DNA from: Bufo bufo
Lineage: Eukaryota > Chordata > Amphibia > Anura > Bufonidae
DNA length: 64,000 nucleotides
NCBI RefSeq assembly: GCF_905171765.1
Contig: NC_053392.1
Location: forward strand, 410,988,299-411,052,298
Reading direction: 5' to 3'
Positions 45,901 to 56,934 of this stretch are shown here, piece by piece (position 1 is the first letter of the stretch; each line of letters starts with the position of its first letter). Both the position numbers and the translations under genes were made by a program. The notes beneath the pieces are model-generated. The model worked only from the letters and a program-made list of their open reading frames with translations. It ran no database searches and was not told where the DNA came from.

Positions 45901-47269
45901 AGACCCAACGGCAGATGTTTTGTGCCTGAGGAGTTGCGCACTCGGTTGTTGCGAACCTACCATAACTCCAAGACCGCGGGGCATCCTGGAAAGAATCAGC
46001 TGTCCTGGGCTGTTTCACGTCTGTTCTGGTGGCCTTCCCTACGTTCCGACATCGCCGCATATGTAGCGGCATGCTCCGTTTGTGTCCAGAGTAAGTCCCC
46101 TCGGCACCTTCCGTTGGGCCTTCTGCAACCCATAGCCACCGGGGAGCGCCCATGGTCACACCTGGGGATGGATTTCATTGTGGACCTCCCTGCATCCCGA
46201 GGCCATACGGTCATTCTCATGATTGTGGATCGGTTTTCCAAAATGTGCCACTGAAGTTACCCTCTGCACAAGAGTTGGCCACGATTTTTGCCAGGGAGGT
46301 CTTCCGGTTGCAAGGTTTGCCCAAGGAGATTGTGTCGGATCGGGGGACTCAGTTTGTGTCCAGGTTCTGGCGCGCCTTTTGCTCCCAGTTGGGGATTCAT
46401 CTCTCCTTCTCCTCGGCCTACCACCCTCAGTCCAATGGGGCCGCAGAACGATCCAATCAGGCCTTGGAGCAATTCCTTCGTTGCTATGTCTCCGATCACC
46501 AAGACAATTGGGTTGACCTCCTGCCTTGGGCTGAGTTTGCCAGGAACACGGCGGTGAACTCTTCCTCTGGGACGTCTCCCTTCATGGCCAATTATGGGTT
46601 CCAACCTGCCGTGTTACCGGAGGTTTTCTCTCCCAGGATATTCCGGCTGTGGAGGATCACCTTTCCGTCCTACGTGCTTCTTGGGTACAGATCCAGAAGT
46701 CCCTTGAGGCCTCTGCGCAGCGCCAGAGATTCCAGGCTGATCGCAGACGAGCGCCTGCTCCTTCCTACCAGGTCGGAGACCGTGTATGGTTGTCCACCAG
46801 CAACCTCAACCTTCGAGTGCCCACTCCCAAGCTGGCGCCTCGCTTTGTTGGTCCCTTCCGAGTGCTTCGCAGGGTAAACCCGGTAGCCTATGCCCTTGCG
46901 CTTCCTCCTGGCATGCGGATCTCTAACGTGTTTCATGTCTCCCTGTTGAAGCCACTGGTGTGTAATCGTTTCACTTCCTCGGTTCCTCGGCCTCGTCCGG
47001 TCCGAGTGGGCAATCGTGAGGAGTATGAGGTGAGCAATATCCTGGACTCACGCCTGGTCCGCGGTCGGGTGCAGTTTTTGGTCCATTGGCGTGGTTATGG
47101 TCCAGAGGAGCGTTCCTGGGTTCCCTCTGCAGATGTCCATGCTCCTGCCTTGCTCCGAGCCTTCCACGCACGCTTCCCTCAGAAACCGTTTTTTTGCTCC
47201 GCGGAGGAGGGGCCCTTGAGGGGGAGGTACTGTCATGGTCTTACCTTCTTGCTGTTCTCCTTCGTTTGA
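42913..47269 (+). pseudogene. Gag-pol of chromovirus 3, two frame lesions in integrase
   Basis: One frame of 1113 codons (42913-46254) covers gag, zinc knuckle CMYCGLGGHFRLAC (43831-43872), protease LVDSGAGGLF (44020), RT with YLDDILVY (44955), RNase H LEVDASETGVGALLSQ (45400), integrase zinc domain (45959-46095) and the first core aspartate region (MDFIVDLP). The frame stops after SKMCH at 46254. Comparison with the other two elements suggests a small deletion there. The core resumes in another frame (SDRGTQF, HPQSNGAAERSNQ; to about 46635), then shifts again, and 46649-47269 encodes the GPF/Y-like module and chromodomain (VQFLVHWRGYGPEERSWVP). The end runs into the 3' LTR. Confidence 0.92.
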
Positions 47270-47688
47270 CATGTGCTGGCGGCCATCTTGGTTTCTGGGT
47301 TTCTTGTAGCCTTCCACCCTGCGGCTCCTCCTTCCCACTGGGAGGAGCTGGATGCCTAGCTCATATATATAGGAGGTCTGTGGCTTCAGTTCCTTGCTTG
47401 GTCCTCCTGTGTTCACATGCTTCTAAGACTGCTGCTGCTTCTGGTTCCTGATCCTGGCTTCGTCTGACTACCCTGCTGGTTCCTGATCCTGGCTTCGTCT
47501 GACTACCCTGCTGGTTCCTGATCCTGGCTTCGTCTGACTACCCTTCTGGTTCCTGACCCCTGGCCTCTCAAAGACTCTGCTTCGGTTTCACCATCCGTTT
47601 GGACTTTTGCCTTACAGCTTTATTTTCAATAAAGCCTTCTTATTTTCACTTATCTCTTGTTGTACGTCTGGTTCATGGTTCCGTGACA
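47231..47688 (+). repeat. 3' LTR of chromovirus 3
   Basis: 458 bp, differing from the 5' LTR at two positions by eye: a CpG at 47263 that is TpG in the 5' LTR, and one C/A difference near 47595. It is preceded by the purine tract GAGGGGGAGGTAC. Confidence 0.93.
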
Positions 47689-48213
47689 CCCACCCCGGGC
47701 TTCCATGTGGGAGACAAGGTGTGGCTGTCCACCAGGAACCTCAGATTGAAGGTCCCCTCCAAAAAGTTGGCCCAAAGATACATGGGTCCGTTTCGGATCA
47801 CCGCACAAATCAACGAGGTCACGTTCCGGCTCGACCTTCCGGACTCCATTAGGGTGCACCCTGTCTTCCATTGCTCACTCCTTAAGCCATACGTGGAGAA
47901 CACCTTCACAGGCCGCCACTCGCCCCCTCCACCACCCGTGAGGGTACAGGGTGAAGAAGAATACGTTGTCGCAAAGATCCTCGACTCCAGGATCCACCGG
48001 GGAAGACTACAATACCTAATTGGGTGGGAGGGTTACCCTCCCGAGGATAACTCCTGGGAGCCAGAAGAAAATGTCCACGCCCCCAGACTGGTAAAAGAGT
48101 TCCACCAACGGCACCCCAGTAAGCCTGCCCCTGCGGTGCCCGGAGGTCACCTTGGAAGGGGGGGGAGTACTGTCTGGATTGGAAACCGTGACCAGCCACA
48201 TCCCAGGCGGTAG
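47689..48213 (+). pseudogene. Gag-pol of chromovirus 2 (3' part): integrase end and chromodomain
   Basis: This continues chromovirus 2 after the nested element: FHVGDKVWLSTRNLRLKV, LAQRYMGPFRI (GPF/Y module), VHPVFHCSLLKPY and the chromodomain ILDSRIHRGRLQYLIGWEGY with PPEDNSWEPEENV (about 47955-48110). The frame ends 43 bp inside the 3' LTR, as in the other two chromoviruses. Confidence 0.92.
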
Positions 48214-48675
48214 CCCTGCTTACTAGGCTACCGTCCTCTCTGGACATTACTCCCTGAAACCTATTATGTAACCTCAGTCTCGCCAAGCCTTGCTCATCAC
48301 CCTTGATTCCCCACACCTGGTACTTCCCTATATAAGTCCAGCCCCTTGCACTCTAGCTTGCTGATTATTGAGCTCCTGAGCCTTGATCAAGCTTCTCCTC
48401 ATCTGCTGCTCCTGCTACTACTGAAAGTCCACTGCTGACCAGGAATTGCCTACCGACTACTCTTCTGCTTGTCCCTACCTACTGAACTGCTACAACCGTT
48501 GCCATCCGGATTGTCTGACCACGCTTACTGCCGCCTGCCCTGACCCACCGCCTGCCTACCGACTACTCTTCTGCTTGTCCCTACCTACTACCTGCCTGCG
48601 GTCCTTGCCACTGGGCTCCACTCCTACCTCCAGCCAGCGGTCCTCTGACTCAGGTGAGCCTATAGGATTGTTACA
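48171..48675 (+). repeat. 3' LTR of chromovirus 2
   Basis: 505 bp after the purine tract GGAAGGGGGGGGAGTAC. Same length as the 5' LTR. Confidence 0.93.
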
Positions 48676-48680
48676 CTCCT

Positions 48681-49790
48681 TATGCTGTTGCCATGCTTGC
48701 CACTCTGTGACTGGGCCACTATGTTGATTCCTCATGCTGTTGCGACATCATGATTTAGAAGCCAAAAGCAGGAGTGGGTCCAAAACACAAAAGACATGCA
48801 AATATTTCCATGATATATTATCTCTGTTTTGGACACACTCTTGTTTTTGCCTTACCACTACTGATCAAATGCAATGCTGATGCAAAAAACTAAAGAAATA
48901 CTGACTGTGTGATAGAGGTAATTAAAGTCCGGCATGCAGGACTTCTTTTCCATCTGAATAAAATGATTTCAGAGGCAATTGGCCAAAACGTATGCAAACT
49001 GAGCATGAGTCCTCTATGACACAGTCAGTAATTTGTTCATGATTTGAAAGCCAAAAGCAGGAGTGGGTCCAAAACACATAAAACATGCAAATACTTCCTT
49101 CACTCTCCCTCTCATCTCTGTTTTGGACCTACTGTTTTTTGGCCTTACCAATACTGATCAATTACTGACCAAAGACTGATCAATTACTGACCAAAGACTG
49201 ACCTTGTGAAGGCGGATGCTCAAAAAGACAGGATCTGTTGTTTTGGGGTTGTTCTGACAGATCAGAAGAGGAGAAAAATAAACATTGAAGGCAACACAAA
49301 TTTATAGGTGACACCTCTCCATTCTGTCATGAGGCCACTACTTGTATCAGCGTGTAACAGAACATGTTCTCTAGCAATATATGTAGAATCAGTAGAGGGT
49401 GTAAAAGGGGACCGCTCTTTCACTCTATAGTAAAATCTGGGGCTACTACACGGTAAAGTACATTATACCTGATTCTATCATTGAGCTGTATTGCTGAGTT
49501 CACACTACAGTTATTTGGTCAGTTTTTGACCTGTAACTGACCAAATAAGTGACTCTTGACACCTGCCTGTCATACTGGCGCACAATAACTGCTTCACTAC
49601 CACAATGGACTAGCTATGCATGTTTCTGTGATTAACAGTGTTGTACACTGAGATAATCACCCTGCAGGCCGGGAAATAGTTGATTTTTAACACGCTTCAT
49701 GACAAATTAATTCTGACCAAATGGAATTTTTTTGAAAAATTCGGCAGAGCATCTGAATCAAATTTTTGAAAACTTCACTCATCTCTAGCT
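48681..49790. repeat. Tail of hAT copy B with direct repeats, then AT-rich repeat end
   Basis: After chromovirus 2 the hAT tail resumes (CCACTCTGTGACTGGGCCAC at 48698). A block containing GCCAAAAGCAGGAGTGGGTC occurs twice, at about 48751-48845 and 49038-49135. ACTGACCAAAGACTGATCA words are tandem near 49160-49205. 49320-49560 matches the end of hAT copy A. 49680-49790 resembles an inverted end of the AT-rich element at 10236. No gene. Confidence 0.6.
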
Positions 49791-50690
49791 GTTGGGAACA
49801 CACAAAGGGAATCAACAATGGAGGAGGAGGATGAAGAGGATGTGGATCTGCCAGGGGCGTAACTATATGGGTAGCAGGGGAAGCGGCTGCTTTGGGGCCC
49901 AACCTCAGAAGGGTCCACTCAGGAGGAGAACTAAAAGATTTTATTGTCAGGTCACCCTGAACAGTATTATACAATGACATTAAATACAGTGACTGTATAC
50001 ACAGTGACATGACATACGGTATATACGTGTGGGAAACAGATGGAGAGGCTGCCAGGCATGGTCGGAGAGTGCTCGGTCACGCTGGCCAGAATGGCGACCT
50101 GTATGCCCAATTGCTTATGCAGTGACAGGCATATCGCTTACTAGCAGTCTGATGATTACTGGATAGACATGCTTTTAGACTCTCACTACCAAGGCAAGAT
50201 GGTGGAATGCTTTTCTCTTGCAGAAAGGCAGGACAAATTACATTATTACCAGGAAACACTATGATTGCAGTTTGCCGCAGCTTATGGCAAGCAGAAGCCT
50301 GCTGCCAGCATGTGTGACCTCCCCTCCCGCACAGAGTAACCTCCCCTCCCGCCGCAATGAGCAGCATAAACCGCAGCAGCCATTTCAGTCTCCTCATGAT
50401 ACAGCAGTTAACACCCAGGTTCAGGCCTACCTAAACTCTCTGGCCAGTCTCTGTCGCATACCCTGTTCCCTGACCCCATGGATTTCTGAGCAGGCAGACT
50501 GGAGCACACTCTCTTTCTTGCCAAGCCTCCAGTGTCATCTTGGAGAGGGTTTTCAGCACCGTGGGGGGCATGGTGACACCCAAACTGACCAATCTTTCAT
50601 CCGTCAGTGTCCAAAACATCACTTTTGTGTAAATAAACCATGCCGGGATTCAGGAGGATTTTTACACTCTTCCGGCTGAAGCTGATGAAT
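49791..50690 (+). pseudogene. hAT transposase relic, copy C
   Basis: Broken frames encode DDYWIDMLLDSHYQGKM near 50150-50205 (the hAT LDPRY-like block) and ERVFSTVGGMVTPKL near 50540-50590 (dimerisation domain). A segment at about 49850-49930 (GGGGCGTAACTATATGGGTAG) interrupts. This family matches the minus-strand fragment at 21235-21475 better than copies A and B. Confidence 0.65.
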
Positions 50691-51135
50691 ATATCTGGCC
50701 CTTGGCCTTGCTGGCAGTGCCCCATTTTGCCGCTGTTGCTGTCTGCCTGCTGCCATCATGCCACTGCTGTGACCTGCCTACCATCACATTCTGTACGTCT
50801 GATGACACCTCCACCATCATGCCACTGCTGCGGAGTAACTACCATCATGTTCTGTATGGGTGCTGCTTTGGCCTCTATCATTCCACCTCCGCCATCATGC
50901 CACTGCTGCGACCTGCCTACTATCACGTTCTTTATCGCTGCTGCTGCTGTTGATAATGCCATCATGCCGCCGCCTCCATCATGCCACTGCTGTAAATTGC
51001 CTACCATCAAGGTCTGTACGGCTGCTGCTGCCACCTCCATCATGCTGCCTTCATGCCACTGCTGCGATCTGCCGACCATCATCTTCCATAAGGCTGTTGC
51101 CGCCTCCATCATGCTGCTGCGTGCCAACATATAGC
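50690..51135. repeat. Triplet-periodic minisatellite (CATCATGCCACTGCTG words)
   Basis: About seven diverged tandem units of roughly 60 bp carry CCATCATGCCACTGCTG followed by CCTACCATCA and TTCTGTA words. The unit length keeps frames open on both strands, giving repetitive chance proteins (WHDGGG on the minus strand). It lies just after the hAT relic. Confidence 0.75.
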
Positions 51136-53006
51136 AGGGATAACGCTCACGTTCTTAATTCAAATTTCTTAACTCATCGCGTTATCTTGAAACAAAAGCC
51201 ATTGAAAAGCAATTGCTTAACGCATTTAGTTGCATTTAGTTTAGATAACATGTCTCATAAAGCATGAGTGTTTACCCTGCTACATCCGTACCATATGGCT
51301 GCTGCTGAAACTGCTGCTGCCTTCTCGCTGCTAAAACCCTACTGCCACCACTATTAAGGTAAAGTATCTGCCACTACTACTATCACTACTACCCATAGAC
51401 TGCTTCGTATGTTCCATTCCATGCTGCTTCTGCTGCCACTACTACTGGGGCTGCATGCCACTATATCTGTACCCTTTCCAAATCCACACTGCACTGCTCC
51501 CAATTAAAAGGGATATTTTTTTTAGGCTTGTTCACAATGAGCCACTTTTTCTTCTGACAATCAACACTATTGTATGGGCAGGCATTCTGACCCTCTCAAG
51601 GCAAAATTTTTGGACGCTTGGTCCCACTTTTTTTTTAATCCTATAACACCTTGTATTTAAACATTATCTGCCGCCATTAAGGGACAATTTTTGGAAGCTT
51701 TGAAACATGAAAATGCATAACACGTGGCAGCGTGGTGTGTTTTTAAACACGTATGTTAACGCCGTCAAACGTGCTTTTAGCCACAGCTAAGTATGTTGCT
51801 GACATTGAGTTTCAGAGCTTGGGAATGGGGGAAAGAAAAAGAAAAAAAATCATAAAAAAAAAAAAAAAAGAGATAATACGTTTTCCTATAAAGTCCTAGG
51901 AGACTAGAGGGGGTTATATACCAGTTTTCAGGGATATTTTAAAACTTAAGGTTTTAAAAAAGAAAAAGCTGTCTGTCTTTCTATATAGAGAAACATAAAT
52001 GAGTTTCTTTTTCTTGCAGGGTGTTTTGTAATGGGTTTTGTAAATGAAGAACTAGCTGCCAACAGCAGCTTTATTAAACACAGTGGGGATCATTTACTAT
52101 ACTGAAATATGCCTAAATTAGGTGTATTTCAGGAGCAGATGGCGACGCAACGGTTGGTTGCCCCCCTATCTAAGATTTCGCCTCCCTGATGTCAGGTATA
52201 AAGTTGTGGGTGTGATGTGTGCAGAAAAGAGGAAGGGCCAGCAGGCCCGTCTCATTCATCATTTTCTACTCCTGTTTTAGGCGTAGAAAATGGTCTAAAT
52301 GTAAGACAGCTCAGAAGCTAGCGCCGAAGTTGTGGAGAGGCCTATCCCTTTTCATTTACATTTTTATGCTAATGAGTTAAATGTTGCGATTTCATTGTTA
52401 AATAATCTTTTGCTATAAACTGTGTATCCCTAAAGGTTATGTATAGGTAACAAATAGGTGCAGATTTTGGCCAAAACAAAAGACAAAAAAACGCTGCATG
52501 CAGCGGTATTTAGTCCTGAAAAATGCCCGTACTTACACCAATCCCAATGGACCCCATTATTGTGAATAGGATCCAGTGGGTGCCAGCAGTGTTCCGCATA
52601 TGCCAGATCTGGCGATTCCGGTATTCTGCTTCTACATTGGAACAGAATACTGAAATCTGATCGCAAGTGTGAACCTAGCCTGCTGATGTTTCACCCTTTC
52701 CCCCCTCTCCCCTCCCATTGATGACTTGTTTGTGCTACTGTAGTCACCTGTCACTGTGGCAGAGTGCAGTCAGTGCCTGGGGCAGATCTTTCCAGTGCTG
52801 GACTGGAGTCTGGACTGATGACAATGTTGATTTAGATCAGGTCCGTACTGGTCAGTCAGGTCACATTGCAAAGCTTGCTGGCAGAGGAACAGGGCTGGGA
52901 TAAGGTATCTTTGTACCCCAGGCAGATTAGAAAAATGGCACCCCCTTGGTAAAAAAATAAAATCTCTACCATTTTACACTATGTGCACAAAGTGGAGTTT
53001 TTAGCA
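51136..53006. other. Unassigned region
   Basis: No gene is supported. A poly-A run lies at about 51856-51875. The sequence near 52560-52680 ends with GTGTGAACCTAGCC, resembling one end of a MITE whose partner I do not find. The rest is AT-rich with no structure I can name. Confidence 0.5.
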
Positions 53007-53010
53007 TTAA

Positions 53011-53325
53011 AGGAGTATTCCCATCTGAGGCCATGGGGGCATATCGCTAGTATATGCCCCCATTGTCTGATAGGTGCTGGTCCCACCTCCAGCGAGAACG
53101 GAGCGGGGAAAGTAGTGGTCGGAGGGTCCGGCCATCAGCAAGCGCTCTCCCCATAGTACTGAATGGGAGTGTACCTCGTTTGCACGGCCAACAATCCCAT
53201 TCATTTCTATGGTGCCAACGGAAATTGCCAATGTAGGGCTCCGTTCTCGATGGGACCCGCTCCTATCAGACAATAGTGGCCTATCCTAATGATATGCCCC
53301 CATTGTCTGAGATGGGAAAACCCCT
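53011..53325. mobile_element. TTAA MITE, AGGAGTATTCCCATCT end
   Basis: Left end AGGAGTATTCCCATCT follows TTAA (53007-53010); the right end GAGATGGGAAAACCCCT precedes TTAA (53326-53329). Inner inverted repeats include TATGCCCCCATTGTCTGA at both ends. A 315-bp non-coding TTAA-type MITE lying 500 bp before the calpain exon. Confidence 0.85.
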
Positions 53326-53329
53326 TTAA

Positions 53330-53839
53330 GGTTAATTGAAAAACTGTTAGTGCTTTTTGATTATGGATTTAGCAGCTGAAAACGCCCGTTTTCTGCTTCC
53401 GAATTAGTGTCAAATTTTAGTCATGTGAACATACCGAAGCAGTCCAGTCTTATGCATTAGTGTGCTGTAAACTGCTTCTAGCCTGTCATTAAAGAAAACG
53501 TGTTTTTCCTTTCATGTAACATCCATCCTGAGCGTCTAGAAATTGAAAGTTTATCTTTACTACTGTTGGTTCAGCAGGGTGGTTCCTGATGTGACTTATC
53601 TTTGGCAGAAGTAGTTTTTCTTCTTGTCTAACAGGTGGAAAGAAAGGAGGAGCAAACATTTCTTGAATGTTTGTGTTACTCACCCTCCAAGGGACAATAC
53701 AGCTTGTCCACAGTCCTTTTTAGCTGTCCGCGTGCAATACCTGCATGTGTGTGGCTGTGTAATCTATAGATTTTTTCTGTCACTGCTTACTTCTTACATT
53801 TGGTACACTGTGCCAACCAGAAACCAATCTGCATAAAGA
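53330..53839 (+). other. Presumed upstream flank and 5' UTR of the calpain gene
   Basis: Non-repetitive-looking sequence directly before the calpain start codon. I see no clear TATA box and cannot place the transcription start. No competing open frame is convincing. Confidence 0.4.
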
Positions 53840-54052
53840 ATGCCATACATCTATGAAGACCCAAGACTCAAGCAACCTAATTCCCCCAATACTGCCAAAA
53901 GTATCCACTCATCTGGAAAAAGCTATGAGGAGCTCAGACAAGAGTGTGTTAGGAAAGGAATTCTGTTTGAAGATGAAGATTTCCCAGCGAACGATTCTTC
54001 ACTGTTCTACAGCGAGAAACCCAGCATCCCCTTTGTATGGAAAAGGCCTAAG
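53840..54052 (+). CDS. CAPN9: Calpain (CAPN9-like) first coding exon
   Basis: 71 codons from ATG (53840; context AAAGAATGC) to AAG just before GTGAGA. The protein starts MPYIYEDPRLKQ, then SSGKSYEELRQECVRKG and LFEDEDFPAND, followed by SLFYSEKPSIPFVWKRPK. This is the N-terminal anchor and start of the protease core of classical calpains (Ca2+-dependent cytosolic cysteine proteases). The MPY start and the HSSG-S-E-RQEC spacing fit CAPN9, the digestive-tract calpain, best; another paralogue such as CAPN3 or CAPN8 is less likely. The WKRP boundary is the usual end of calpain exon 1. The catalytic Cys, His and Asn are in later exons outside the window. This is the only credible host coding sequence here, so the + strand is the gene strand. 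Confidence 0.85.
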
Positions 54053-54058
54053 GTGAGA
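54053..54058 (+). promoter_or_regulatory. Splice donor of the calpain exon
   Basis: AAG/GTGAGA matches the vertebrate 5' splice consensus and falls exactly where calpain homology ends (phase 0). The intron continues beyond the window, at least 9.9 kb. Confidence 0.8.
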
Positions 54059-54267
54059 AATGGAAATAGCATATCAAGATTTATATTGCACTTTGTTTTA
54101 CAATGCTTCATTCAAAAATTGTATATTTGGTAGTGTTTTCGGCATAGAGATGATGGACGTAATGAAAACTACCTGAAAACATAATCTATATCTAGAGCTA
54201 AATTTTGTCAACAATGGCAAAAACTCAATGCAAAAAATGCTTTGTCTCTACAGTATATAGATTTTAA

Positions 54268-55330
54268 CCCCTTCCAGCAAAAGCCAGCTTGAACCAAATG
54301 TTGAAGTCCCATTTTTCAGATCTGACATGGGTCACTCGTGGTAATAACCATCTGGTAATAACTTTGGAATGCTTTTACTTATCCAAGCAATTCTAAAATT
54401 GTTTCCTCGTGACACATCGTACTTCATGATAGTCATAAATTTGAATTGATATGTTTTACCTTTATGTATTAAAAAAAATCCAAAATTGACAGAAAATTTA
54501 GAAAAATTAGCAATTTTTTAAATTAGAATTTCTCTGATTTTAAGACAAATAGTAATTCATCGCAAAATAGTTATTAATATTTACAATATGTCTACTTTAT
54601 GTTGGAATAATTTTGTAAATGTCATTTAATTTTTTTCAGAACATTAGAAGGTTTAGCATTTTGGAAGCAATTTAGAAATTTTCAAGAAAATTTCAAAACC
54701 GTTTTTTTAACAACCAGTTCAGTTCTGAAGTCACTTTAAAAGGCTTACATAATAGAAACCACCCAAAAATGACCCCATTTTAGAAACTATACCCCTTAAA
54801 ATTATTCAAAACTGATTTTACAAACTTTTTTAACCCTTTGGGTGTTCCACGGGAATTGAAGCAAAATGCAGGTGACATTTAAAAAAATCATTTTTTTGTG
54901 CAGATTTTCCATTTTAATTCACTTTTCTGTAACACAGCAAGGGTTAACAGCAAAACAAACCTCAATGTGTATTACCCTGATTCTGCAGTTTATGGAAACA
55001 CCCCATATGTGGCCATAAATCTCTTCATGAGGACACGGCAGGGCTCAGAAGTGCCATATTGTTTTTGGAGGGCAGATTTTACTGGAATGTTTTTTGGGTG
55101 CCATGTCACATTTGAAGAGGCCCAGATGTACCCCTAGAAAGGAAATCTCCGAAAAATGACCCCATTTAGGAAACTACCCCTCAAGGAATTGATTGAGGTG
55201 TGAAATGAATGCTTTGACCCAACAAGCTTTTCATGGAATTTAAAAACACGTGGCTGTGAAAATGAAAAATTACATTTTATTTCCAATAAAATGTTGTTTT
55301 AGTCCCATATTTTTCATTTTCGCATGGCAT
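54268..55330 (-). repeat. Old TTAA-type element relic in calpain intron 1
   Basis: TTAA at 54264-54267 is followed by CCCCTT. The sequence then resembles the reverse complement of the right end of the 23939-27566 element (CTTATCCA, GACACATCGTACTTCATGA). Further words (AAAATGACCCCATTTTAGAAA) match its tandem modules in reverse. Diverged; the far end is not defined. Confidence 0.65.
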
Positions 55331-55749
55331 AACAGGAGAAAATAAATATCCCCTTATGTGTCAAACCAGCCTTAGGACACTTACACACATAAATTTGGTC
55401 TGGCCACTAAGAAACCATAGAAACGATAGTCCACCCTTTCCAGTTATTACTTTAGTTGCTTGCCTTTGAACCCTCTCTAGCACTGCTATGTCTATCCATG
55501 AAAAAAACAGCACACTAAAGAAAAATATGGTTTTGTGCCTGAGCCATAAATTAGTGTTTATGAGGCCTCAAGGAAGTAGAGATAAGGGATACAGACAGGG
55601 ATATGCCTAGGTCTCTGAACATCTGGGTCTTTGTTTCCCAACAGATTTCCAGCAGCAGGTTCACGCTCCTGCATATTCAGACATGGGGACATATTTTTTT
55701 TTTTCACTTGCTGTGCAGGCTCCTAATGAAACAATAAATGTTTACTTAA

Positions 55750-55925
55750 AGGGAATCTGTCACCGGGATTTTGTGTATAGAGCTGAGGACATGGGTTGCT
55801 AGTAGGCCGCTAACACATCCGCAATACCCAGTCCCCATAGCTCTGTGTGCTTTTATTGTGTAAAAAAAACGATTTGATACATATGCAAATTAACCTGAGA
55901 TGAGTCCTGTCCCTGACTCATCCAT
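55750..55925. mobile_element. TTAA MITE fragment, AGGGAATCTGTCACCGGG end
   Basis: TTAA at 55746-55749 is followed by AGGGAATCTGTCACCGGG, and later TACATATGCAAATTAACCTG. This looks like the left half of a palindromic TTAA MITE. The right half is absent where the Tc1 relic begins. Confidence 0.6.
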
Positions 55926-56499
55926 TCTTCTACTGTCCATTGTTAGTACTTTTTTCAAACTCGAGCCGGTGCTTCTGATGATGATGTTGAAGTCGAGGCT
56001 TCTTCACCTTTTTTTGGGCCACCATTCCAGACTTGTGTAATGTGCGTTTCATGGTGCTTGCATTGACATCTGTGATCTCACTATTAGGAAGCATATGGGC
56101 CACCTTCACTGCAGTGTTTGTCGAGCCAGAAATTATAGATCTTGTAATGAGCCGACTTGGTGACCTCTTGTCAACCTCTTGGCTTTGGAATAGATGGACA
56201 GACTTCATTTTGTATTCTTCCCAGGGCCATCTTTAATATTGATTGGACCCTGGGCAAGAATTTCCTTGGGCCCCCTGAAATGCTAAGGTCCATCTATCTT
56301 CATGAGTGATTATCGCAGGGAAGGCAGGTTAGTTAGTGTACCCGAGCATTAGATTTTAAGACGCCTGTGGCCACCGCGGGGGCACAGGAGGCAGAAGCAC
56401 AGCTCCCGCAAAGCCCATCTCCCCTTTTCAAATAGAAGACGGGTGGCCCTTAGCAACGCTCATTTCAGAGAGCGCTGCTAAGGGCCATTTAAGCCACAG

Positions 56500-56612
56500 T
56501 TTTCTACTAAAATTAAACGTTTTGGCTAAATAAACTATATTCTAAAAATTTTACTTATCACTTGCCCTACACTTTATCAAAAAATAATAATTTCATGGCA
56601 GTTACACTTTAA
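56500..56612. repeat. Possible TTAA MITE end
   Basis: The minus strand from the TTAA-like site near 56608 reads AGTGTAACTGCCATGAAATT, which looks like another TTAA-type MITE end. The partner end is not identified. Confidence 0.4.
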
Positions 56613-56768
56613 GCTCTTCCAAGCGACGGTCGTCCTGAGGATCGGTGATAAACGCCTGTCATACGGTTGCTAATCACTGCAGTATTATTTATTTAGGGAC
56701 TGTAAGCACATGCAGTCTCAGGAGTGGGTCCACACCACACCCCTGCCTTGCAGCCTCACAGGAGTACA

Positions 56769-56934
56769 GGACCAATATCTGTACACGTATGTATAGCATA
56801 ATTAATGGAATGACACATCACACATAACATGACATGAGTTACCAGGTTGCCTGGTAAAGACCTGTGTCACTCATGTCATGTGTGATGTGTCATTCCATTA
56901 ATTATGCCATACATACGTGTACAGATACTGGTCC
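56769..56934. repeat. Hairpin with arms of about 70 bp
   Basis: GGACCAATATCTGTACACG at 56769 pairs with its near-complement ending at 56934, and pairing continues through the GACACATCACACAT region to a loop near 56842-56866 with ACCAGGTTGCCTGGT. Few mismatches. Confidence 0.85.

Larger units (their letters stand above)
42442..47688 (+). mobile_element. Chromovirus 3, nested in chromovirus 2
   Basis: LTRs of 458 bp (42442-42899, 47231-47688) start TGTCATGG and end GTGACA. The target duplication is CCCAC (42437-42441, 47689-47693). The LTRs differ at two sites by eye (0.4%), so this is the younger member of the nest, as position requires. The single gag-pol frame is broken twice in integrase. 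No env. Confidence 0.95.
38079..48675 (+). mobile_element. Chromovirus 2, interrupted by chromovirus 3
   Basis: LTRs of 505 bp (38079-38583, 48171-48675) begin TGTC and end TTACA; the target duplication is CTCCT (38074-38078, 48676-48680). LTRs differ at 5 sites by eye (about 1%). The gag-pol frame carries a stop at 39087-39089 and a frameshift near 39335. At 42441 it is opened by chromovirus 3 with duplication CCCAC. Pol resumes at 47689 and ends with a chromodomain. Without the insert the element is about 5.35 kb. Confidence 0.94.
30194..49560 (+). mobile_element. hAT relic copy B, exploded by nested insertions
   Basis: hAT sequence occurs in three separated pieces that are colinear with copy A: 30194-30760, 37536-38073 and 48681-49560. 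Between the first two sits a TTAA palindrome with two inner elements (30765-37531); between the last two sits a pair of nested chromoviruses (38079-48675). The pieces would form a hAT relic of roughly 2 kb. The original termini are not identified. The last piece shares with copy A the words CAGCGTGTAACAGAACA and GAGTTCACACTA. Confidence 0.75.

Noticed and set aside
54898..55137. 79-codon frame in the calpain intron as a second exon
   Set aside because: It matches the reversed modules of the TTAA element family, not calpain, and lacks splice sites.
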